Assembly: GCA_965178525.1 (NCBI GenBank)
Contig: CBCXVS010000359.1
Location: 1 to 6,511, forward strand
Reading direction: 5' to 3'
Length of the DNA stretch: 6,511 nt
From: CBCXVS01 sp965178525
GTDB lineage: Bacteria > Tectomicrobia > Entotheonellia > Entotheonellales > Entotheonellaceae
A program made the translations under genes and the position numbers. The notes under the pieces were generated by a model. It was given only the letters and a program-made list of their open reading frames with translations, was not told the DNA's origin and ran no database searches. Below are positions 1 to 4,578 of this stretch, in pieces. Within the stretch, counting starts at the first letter, position 1. Each line of letters starts with the position of its first letter.

Positions 1-348
1 GACTGCGACGATGAATGTGAATACTGCGGTCTGCTGGACCAGTACATGTGGTGGTGCGGGAACGAAGAACCTGGAGGAACACAGCGCGTGGGACAGAAGC
101 TGCCCAATCCCTGGGGGCTGTATGACATGCATGGCAATGTCTGGGAGTGGGTGCAGGATGCGTATGGGACGTATACGGCGGGAGCCGTCACGGACCCACA
201 AGGACCGGCCTCGGGAAAGTTCCGCGTGATTCGGGGGGGGAGCTGGGATAATGACGCCGGACTTTGCAGGGCGGCATCACGCTTACACGCCGCGTCGCAT
301 CACACCTTCGATTTCCTGGGCTTCCGTCTGCTGCGGATAGCCCCATAG
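1..348 (+). CDS. SUMF1/FGE-sulfatase-fold protein, C-terminal part (5' end outside window)
   Basis: The frame is open from base 1 to a TAG at 346-348, giving 115 residues of a protein whose start lies upstream. Seen: the family signature NPWGLYDMHGNVWEW (residues 36-50), a DPxGP segment (65-69), RVIRGGSW (75-82) and the closing GFRLLR (107-112). These identify the formylglycine-generating-enzyme (SUMF1) fold, which is C-type-lectin-like. True FGEs convert a sulfatase Cys to formylglycine with a Cys pair just after RGGSW. Here the first position is Asn and only the second Cys (Cys89) remains, and the common EWC is EWV. I therefore infer a non-FGE member of the superfamily, function unknown. 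The visible N-terminal part is Cys-rich (Cys2, 6, 9, 19). The gene is separated from the EPS genes by 420 bp that include a new promoter, so it is probably not in the same operon. Fold call is firm; role is not known. Confidence 0.9.
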   Translation, partial: DCDDECEYCGLLDQYMWWCGNEEPGGTQRVGQKLPNPWGLYDMHGNVWEWVQDAYGTYTAGAVTDPQGPASGKFRVIRGGSWDNDAGLCRAASRLHAASHHTFDFLGFRLLRIAP

Positions 349-434
349 CCGTCTTCAAGTGCCTGGGCATCATTACCTTTATGTATCTCTCCAGAGGAAA
401 GATATAAATTTAATTTTGCCTCAGTACTTACAAC

Positions 435-449
435 AGATGTCTCACATCT
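435..449. repeat. perfect 6-bp inverted repeat, possible activator site
   Basis: AGATGT (435-440), spacer CTC, ACATCT (444-449). Its centre lies about 240 bp upstream of the predicted sigma-54 transcription start. Enhancer-binding activators of sigma-54 usually bind dyad sites roughly 80-200 bp or more upstream, so this is a candidate operator. A 6-bp dyad can also occur by chance in 420 bp, and no second copy was seen. Confidence 0.3.
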
Positions 450-656
450 CCGATACCGATCGATCTATGCCTCTTGCCTGATTCTTTCTTTTTCTTAGGT
501 TTGATGCGCTGCGGTGGTGCTGTCGCTCTCTACTGTCAGATTATTGGCATGAGGCCCTATCCTACCACGCCCTACCGTCGTCATATTTCCCCAGCATTTC
601 GCAAGAAAACAATGAGTTAGACTGCCTTATAGAAGCCATTATAGAGCACATTAAGA

Positions 657-672
657 TGGCATGATTTTTGCT
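657..672 (+). promoter_or_regulatory. sigma-54 (RpoN) -24/-12 promoter
   Basis: TGGCATGATTTTTGCT matches the consensus TGGCACG-N4-TTGCW at every defined base except one (T662 for C). The invariant GG (658-659) and GC (670-671) are at the required spacing. Placing the C of GC at -12 puts the start of transcription at A683, leaving an 86-nt leader before the OPX ATG. Sigma-54 promoters are silent without an AAA+ enhancer-binding activator. In many EPS and PEP-CTERM/exosortase bacteria that role is assigned to the PrsK/PrsR two-component pair; none is encoded in this window, so the link is inference. Confidence 0.78.
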
Positions 673-727
673 TGTCGTAACAACGTATGCCGCTACCTCC
701 TACTCTGAACACGGGCATGGAGCAAAC

Positions 728-775
728 ATGTCTATCCCGGTTTGTAACACCTATGGGAAGGCTCGGCTATGTTGA
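728..775 (+). CDS. possible 15-codon leader ORF overlapping the OPX start
   Basis: ATG at 728 is preceded by GGAG (719-722) at a 5-nt spacing. The frame reads MSIPVCNTYGKARLC and stops at TGA 773-775, overlapping the first codons of the OPX gene (769). The arrangement would allow translational coupling. There is no recognisable family, no codon run typical of amino-acid attenuators, and a rival ATG at 717 opens a 24-codon frame across the same stretch, so chance is a serious alternative. Confidence 0.25.
   Translation: MSIPVCNTYGKARLC
755..761 (+). promoter_or_regulatory. ribosome binding site of the OPX gene
   Basis: GGGAAGG lies 7 nt before the ATG at 769. It is a moderate Shine-Dalgarno match. 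It supports 769 as the start; upstream in that frame a TAA at 745-747 blocks any longer version and no other start codon intervenes. Confidence 0.55.
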
Positions 776-2025
776 ACCAGACGCAGATTAGCCTTCTCCT
801 CCTCCTGCTGGTGACCGGTGTTTCGCAGGCACAAAACCAAGACACTGCCGACTTTGTCACCCTGACCTCGGTGCACGTCGACAAGAAGGCGGATGCCTTA
901 CGCGTCGCCATCACGGGGCCGGGGCCGTTCGCGTATTCCGTCTCGGATTCCGAGACGCCCGCCCAGATTGTCGTCCATATCCCGGCCGCCCGCTTTGCCG
1001 ATCTCCCGATGAGGTACCCGGTCAAGCGGGGCGGCGTGAGATCGGTCCAACTTCATCAAGAGAAGGGAGACGAGCAGACGGCGCGTCTCACCATTCCTCT
1101 GGCGCGGCAGACGACGTATCGCGTGATCAAGGATCGGAATCGCTTACGCCTCCACATTGCCTACCCCGAAGGCGCCACGGCTGCGACGCCCACCCCGCTA
1201 GCTCCTGTACGGTCGGCCGTCCCGTCGCCACGTCAGGAGGCATACCGCGTCGGTCCCAAAGATGTTCTCGATATCGCGGTCTACAGGGAGGCGGATCTGA
1301 GCCGTACGTTTCGGGTGCGTGGCGATGGGTTTTTCTCCTTTCCATTGATCGGCAGGGTGCGGGCGCAAGGGTGCACGACGGCGGAACTCGAGACCGCGTT
1401 GGAGCGGCGGCTCGCCCAAGGCTATCTGGTCAAACCGCAGGTCTCGGTGGCGGTCGCGACGTATCAGAGCCAACCGGTCTTTGTCCTTGGGGCGGTCCGA
1501 AATCCTGGCCATTTTTACCTGCATGGCAACACCACACTATTGGAAATGATCTCACGTGCCGGAGGACTCCGGCACACGGATGGCCCGAGTAACGTTCTCG
1601 TGTTGTTGCGCGACGGTGCGGCGCACGGGACGAACGGCACAACGCCAGACCAAGATGTGCAGGCCATCCGCGTCGATCTGGAAAAGCTCCTGGAGCAAGG
1701 CGAGATGCGTCTCAATATGCCGGTGCGGGCGCAAGATGTGATCTATGTTCCGCAGCCCGCCTCGCTCTTCGTGTTTGGGGAGGTGAAGAATCCCGGCCCA
1801 ATCCTCTTGTCCAGCAAAAATATGACGCTGCTGGAAGCGCTGAGCAAAGCTGGCGGCTTGACGGACATGGCCGCACCGAACCGCACACGAGTCGTCCGTG
1901 TTGTGGATGGCGTCGAACGCCGCATACGCGTGAATGTGGCCCATATAATGAAACGAGGCGACCGCAGCAAGGATATCGTGCTCAAACCCGACGATATTGT
2001 GGTGGTGCCGAAAAGCTTGTTCTGA
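769..2025 (+). CDS. outer-membrane polysaccharide export protein (OPX, Wza/BexD family) with N-terminal AMIN domain
   Basis: 418 residues. Role: periplasmic and outer-membrane part of the polysaccharide secretion channel, partner of the co-polymerase encoded next. Seen in order: a hydrophobic signal sequence (six leucines at 9-14) with an AxA-like end SQA (19-21) and probable cleavage before Gln22; an AMIN-like beta domain (about 29-132, from FVTLTSVHV to LRLHIAYP); a Pro/Ala-rich linker (133-156); a Poly_export domain starting YRVGPKDVLDIAVY (159-172) and ending near 232; and two SLBB domains, each with the VxNPG ... TLLEx(I/L)SxAGGL signature (about 235-327 and 332-415). Oddities: no lipobox Cys, unlike Wza; no basic residue in the signal n-region; the protein ends directly after SLBB2 (VVVPKSLF), so the Wza C-terminal amphipathic helix that forms the outer-membrane barrel is absent. 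AMIN domains are known from PilQ and AmiC and often bind the cell wall; wall anchoring here is inference. First gene after the sigma-54 promoter; nine bases separate it from the kinase gene. Confidence 0.92.
   Translation: MLNQTQISLLLLLLVTGVSQAQNQDTADFVTLTSVHVDKKADALRVAITGPGPFAYSVSDSETPAQIVVHIPAARFADLPMRYPVKRGGVRSVQLHQEKGDEQTARLTIPLARQTTYRVIKDRNRLRLHIAYPEGATAATPTPLAPVRSAVPSPRQEAYRVGPKDVLDIAVYREADLSRTFRVRGDGFFSFPLIGRVRAQGCTTAELETALERRLAQGYLVKPQVSVAVATYQSQPVFVLGAVRNPGHFYLHGNTTLLEMISRAGGLRHTDGPSNVLVLLRDGAAHGTNGTTPDQDVQAIRVDLEKLLEQGEMRLNMPVRAQDVIYVPQPASLFVFGEVKNPGPILLSSKNMTLLEALSKAGGLTDMAAPNRTRVVRVVDGVERRIRVNVAHIMKRGDRSKDIVLKPDDIVVVPKSLF
939..957. repeat. perfect inverted repeat, 9-bp arms, inside the OPX gene
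   Basis: CGTCTCGGA (939-947), centre T948, TCCGAGACG (949-957). It lies in the AMIN-coding part and also contains a direct repeat ATTCCG (935-940 and 947-952). It could fold as an RNA hairpin only poorly, because its loop is a single base; a protein-binding dyad or chance are the alternatives. Confidence 0.6.
1556..1575. repeat. perfect inverted repeat, 9-bp arms, inside the OPX gene
   Basis: GTGCCGGAG (1556-1564), spacer GA, CTCCGGCAC (1567-1575). It covers the codons of the AGGL signature of the first SLBB domain, so codon choice at a conserved motif may explain it. The dyad is GC-rich and could form a cruciform or pausing hairpin. Confidence 0.6.
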
Positions 2026-2028
2026 GGG
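2024..2028 (+). promoter_or_regulatory. ribosome binding site of the kinase gene, overlapping the OPX stop codon
   Basis: GAGGG overlaps the TGA (2023-2025) of the OPX gene and stands 6 nt before GTG 2035. The in-frame ATG at 2044 would be 15 nt away, so the GTG is the better start. The overlap suggests translational coupling of the two genes. Confidence 0.6.
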
Positions 2029-2034
2029 TCTGCC

Positions 2035-4368
2035 GTGGTACCTATGGATACATTGGATGAGCGGGGAAGTCCGATCCGGCAATATGGACGCGTGATCTGG
2101 AAACGGCTGTGGTTGATTCTAGCGGTCGTGATCGTGATCATGACTATTGTCGGCATCGATACGATCAAAATACGGCCGGTCTACAAAGCCACGGCGCGTT
2201 TACTGATTGACAAAGAGCACTCGGATATTATTTCCTTCGAGGAAGCCGTCGGGCAGAATCCGGTGATGGACCCGATGGTCTCCTATTCGTCCTATTACCA
2301 GACCCAGTACAAGCTGCTGCGCAGCCGCTCCCTGGCCCGCCGTGTCGTGCGGAGCCTGCAGCTACACACCCGCTCGGCATTCACGTCTGACGACGGGAGC
2401 CCGACGTTTGGGCAACGCCTGACGTCGCTCCCGGCTGCCTGGCTGGGAACCGTCCTGCATCGCCTGCGCCACTATGTTGCACCGGCGCACATGCCGCCGG
2501 CGTCACGATCTGCCCAAGCCAACCCGGAGGCCGCGCTGGTGCAGCGGGTGCTGGCGGGCTTGGACGTGGAGCCGATCGCGGACACCCGTCTTGTCGATGT
2601 CAGTTTTTCCGCGCCTGACCCGCGCCTGGCCGCTGAGGTGGCCAATGCCGTGACCCGCTTGTATCTGGATCACCATCTCGAAACGCGCTTTGCAGCTTCT
2701 CAGGAAGCCGTGGACTGGCTGGACCGGCGCGTACAAGATATGCGCGAGAAAGTTGAAAAGGCGGAGCTTGCCTTACAGACGTACAAAGAAGAACACGGAG
2801 CCGTGTCGCTCGAAGCGCGCCAAAGCGTCGTGGTGCAGCAATTAGCCGAGCTGAGTTCGGCGCTGACCAAAGCCAACACCGACTTCATTGGCCTGCAAAC
2901 GCTCCATCGTGAGGTGCAACAGGCCGCGGCGGAGCCGGACGAACTCGATGCCATTCCCTCGGTGGTACAGAACGGCCTTATCCAAACCTTGCGCCAAGAC
3001 GATGCAGCGCTGCAGCATCGCGCTGCCGAACTCGAAGAACGGTGGGGGCCGAAACACCCGGGGATGGCCGGAATCCGGGCTAAAATCCGGGCGATGCGCG
3101 GCAAAATCCGCACCGAGGTGCACAAAGTGCTGCGTGGCATCAGCACGGATTATAACGTGTCGAAAGCACGTGTGGATGCCCTCCGTGATGCCCTGGAGGC
3201 CAAGAAGCAGGAGGCGCAACAATTCAATAAAATCGCCATTCAATACGGTGTGCTCAAACGCGAGGCCGACACCAACAAGCAGCTCTATAATGCCCTCTTA
3301 ACCAGTATGAAAGAGATGCGTATCAGTGCCGGCCTGAAGCGCAATAACCTCCATATTGTCGATGCGGCGGAAGTGCCCGGGACACCCATCAAGCCCCGTC
3401 CGGTGGCCATCCTCCTGCGGACCAGTCTCGTTGCCCTCGTGCTCGGCGTTGGGCTGGCGCTGTTGTTAGAGTCCCTCGATACGACGATCAAGACGCCTGA
3501 AGAGGCGGAGCAGCTGTTGCGGCTGCCCATCATTGGCGCTGTCGGACGCTTCAAGAACGGGCGTCGTGATGCCAGCATACCCGGCGCCAATCTGGTGACG
3601 ATGCAACAGCCGCGGTCACAAGCCGCGGAAGCGTTCAAGACGTTGCGGGCCAACCTCCTCATGAACGACGCGGCAACGCCCCACAAGGTGTTTTTGGTGA
3701 CCAGTCCGCATCCGAAAGATGGCAAGACGACCGTGGCGGCTAACCTGGCGGTTGCCATGGCGCAGATGGACATGCGCGTGTTGTTGGTGGATGCCGATCT
3801 GCGCAACCCGAGGCTACACAAAATCTTTGAGATCGATGATAAGGCCGGTTTAAGCCGACTTTTATTGGAGGCGCAGTATGAAGATATCATGGCGCAACAT
3901 GTCATGGCGAATGCCCTCAGTCTCGTTCCGGCCGGTGTGAGTCCTCCCAATCCTTCCGAGTTGCTCGGCTCCGGGCGCATGCGGCGCTTCATCGAGATCG
4001 CTCGTGAGAGTTATGACATGGTGATCATCGATACGCCCCCTTTACTGGCATTCAGCGATGCACTCGTGGCCAGCTCTCTGGCGGATGGCGCCATTGTGGT
4101 CCTGCGGTCCGGCGCGACACCGCGCCAGCATGCCCGGCGAATCCTGACACAACTCGGTGAGGGCTGGAGCCTGCCACCAACCAACGGTCACGTCAAAGTC
4201 GGCGAGAATGGTCAGCGGCGTGTCCTGGGGCTGGTGATGAATTTTCTCGAGTCCCGTGAGGGCAGCGCCTACTACGCAGACGACGGCTATTACGATTACC
4301 ATCATCGCCACGAGACGGTGAATGGAACAAACTCGGCCCCGACATCCTCCGTTGGTGGTCGTGTCTGA
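2035..4368 (+). CDS. polysaccharide co-polymerase fused to cytoplasmic tyrosine autokinase (Wzc/BY-kinase type)
   Basis: 777 residues, GTG start (ATG 2044 is the alternative). Inner-membrane protein that sets chain length and docks on the OPX channel. Seen: TM1 (about 24-42); a Wzz-type periplasmic domain with a variable Pro/Arg-rich stretch (about 120-165); coiled-coil segments (about 222-300 and 370-400); a GNVR region (about 400-445); a PxxPxP motif (451-456) leading into TM2 (about 457-478); then the kinase. Kinase motifs: ExxKxxR (532-538), Walker A with S557, P560, G563, K564, T565; Walker A' LLVDADLR (583-590); Walker B VIIDTPP (663-669). The tail has five clustered tyrosines (746, 747, 752, 753, 755), the expected autophosphorylation sites. 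Departures from the usual pattern are PKDGKT for PGEGKS and Lys535 for Arg in the oligomerisation motif; both are mild. Known for the family: cycles of phosphorylation control octamer assembly and export. A Gly/Asn-rich insert (about 711-728) precedes the last strand. Cotranscription with the OPX gene is inferred from spacing. Confidence 0.95.
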   Translation: MVPMDTLDERGSPIRQYGRVIWKRLWLILAVVIVIMTIVGIDTIKIRPVYKATARLLIDKEHSDIISFEEAVGQNPVMDPMVSYSSYYQTQYKLLRSRSLARRVVRSLQLHTRSAFTSDDGSPTFGQRLTSLPAAWLGTVLHRLRHYVAPAHMPPASRSAQANPEAALVQRVLAGLDVEPIADTRLVDVSFSAPDPRLAAEVANAVTRLYLDHHLETRFAASQEAVDWLDRRVQDMREKVEKAELALQTYKEEHGAVSLEARQSVVVQQLAELSSALTKANTDFIGLQTLHREVQQAAAEPDELDAIPSVVQNGLIQTLRQDDAALQHRAAELEERWGPKHPGMAGIRAKIRAMRGKIRTEVHKVLRGISTDYNVSKARVDALRDALEAKKQEAQQFNKIAIQYGVLKREADTNKQLYNALLTSMKEMRISAGLKRNNLHIVDAAEVPGTPIKPRPVAILLRTSLVALVLGVGLALLLESLDTTIKTPEEAEQLLRLPIIGAVGRFKNGRRDASIPGANLVTMQQPRSQAAEAFKTLRANLLMNDAATPHKVFLVTSPHPKDGKTTVAANLAVAMAQMDMRVLLVDADLRNPRLHKIFEIDDKAGLSRLLLEAQYEDIMAQHVMANALSLVPAGVSPPNPSELLGSGRMRRFIEIARESYDMVIIDTPPLLAFSDALVASSLADGAIVVLRSGATPRQHARRILTQLGEGWSLPPTNGHVKVGENGQRRVLGLVMNFLESREGSAYYADDGYYDYHHRHETVNGTNSAPTSSVGGRV

Positions 4369-4385
4369 GCCCAGCCAAGGCTATT

Positions 4386-4401
4386 CCGTGTTCCCGTGTT
4401 C
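4386..4401. repeat. perfect tandem duplication of an 8-bp unit
   Basis: CCGTGTTC occurs twice in immediate succession (4386-4393 and 4394-4401), 17 bases after the kinase stop codon. Two units only; likely a replication-slippage product. Confidence 0.8.
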
Positions 4402-4418
4402 TCCCTTTCCTTTTATGG

Positions 4419-4443
4419 CTCCCCCCTTTGCGAAAGAGGGGAG
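4419..4443. repeat. strong hairpin, 11-bp arms with one mismatch, 3-nt loop
   Basis: CTCCCCCCTTT (4419-4429), loop GCG, AAAGAGGGGAG (4433-4443); only C4425/A4437 fails to pair. It lies 50 bases after the kinase gene. No run of T follows on either strand, so a classic intrinsic terminator is unlikely. It could stabilise or partly terminate the upstream message, or be a member of a dispersed palindromic repeat family. Confidence 0.7.
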
Positions 4444-4452
4444 TAAAGCTAA

Positions 4453-4490
4453 GACGCCCTTAACTTGGCGCTGTGGGGGGACAGGGCGTC
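4453..4490. repeat. inverted repeat with perfect 8-bp arms and 22-nt loop
   Basis: GACGCCCT (4453-4460) pairs with AGGGCGTC (4483-4490). The loop holds a run of six G (4475-4480). It directly follows the 4419-4443 hairpin; together they make a structured segment between the kinase and ligase genes. No function can be assigned. Confidence 0.6.
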
Positions 4491-4567
4491 CTGAGAGCCG
4501 CTTGCGTTGCCATGCCTGTAGGCGACGGGGCGGAGCTGCGCCTCCTCACAAGAAAACGTCACCTATC

Positions 4568-4573
4568 GGAGGA
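4568..4573 (+). promoter_or_regulatory. ribosome binding site of the ligase gene
   Basis: GGAGGA is a strong Shine-Dalgarno sequence. It stands 5 nt before GTG 4579 but only 2 nt before the in-frame TTG 4576, so it decides the start in favour of GTG 4579. Confidence 0.75.
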
Positions 4574-4578
4574 CTTTG

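Larger units (their letters stand above)
349..768 (+). other. 420-bp intergenic region holding the EPS operon promoter
   Basis: No convincing gene lies here on either strand, and the base composition is visibly more AT-rich than the flanking genes (for example 403-419 is almost all A/T). It holds a small perfect inverted repeat (435-449), an imperfect direct repeat (TTATAGA at 627-633 and 639-645), a sigma-54 promoter (657-672) and the 5' leader of the OPX gene (about 683-768) with a possible short leader ORF. I see no convincing intrinsic terminator for the upstream SUMF1 gene: the only hairpin close to its stop, at 360-369, has a 4-bp stem, a 2-nt loop and no U-tract. Confidence 0.75.
4369..4578 (+). 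other. 210-bp intergenic gap rich in small repeats
   Basis: It separates the kinase and ligase genes, unlike the nine-base gap upstream. It contains an 8-bp tandem duplication (4386-4401), a strong hairpin (4419-4443), a wider inverted repeat (4453-4490) and a short dyad around 4514-4523 (GCCT GT AGGC), then the ribosome binding site. A frame open from 4322 to 4582 overlaps the kinase end and looks like a shadow. No promoter with good -35/-10 or -24/-12 boxes was seen, so the ligase gene is probably read through from upstream. Confidence 0.6.

Noticed and set aside
544..560. A second sigma-54-like box beginning TTGGCATGAGG
   Set aside because: There is a TGGCA -24-like element but no TTGC or GC at the -12 distance.
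769..840. Lipoprotein signal peptide, as in Wza
   Set aside because: No Cys occurs near the end of the hydrophobic segment; the sequence ends SQA-Q, fitting signal peptidase I.
1552..2082. 176-codon open frame on the minus strand opposite the OPX gene
   Set aside because: His/Arg-rich translation with no recognisable motif, fully opposite the two SLBB domains.
3003..3014. Perfect 12-bp palindrome TGCAGCGCTGCA in the kinase gene
   Set aside because: It arises from ordinary GCA/GCG/CTG/CAG codons in a coiled-coil region, and palindromes of this size are expected occasionally in GC-rich genes.
3285..3992. 235-codon open frame on the minus strand inside the kinase gene
   Set aside because: It is antisense to the conserved GNVR, TM2 and Walker A/A' coding sequence, has low-complexity Arg/Ser-rich content and resembles no family; it is a shadow of GC-rich codons.
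4576..4578. TTG 4576 as start of the ligase gene
   Set aside because: It sits only 2 nt after GGAGGA; GTG 4579 has the more usual spacing.
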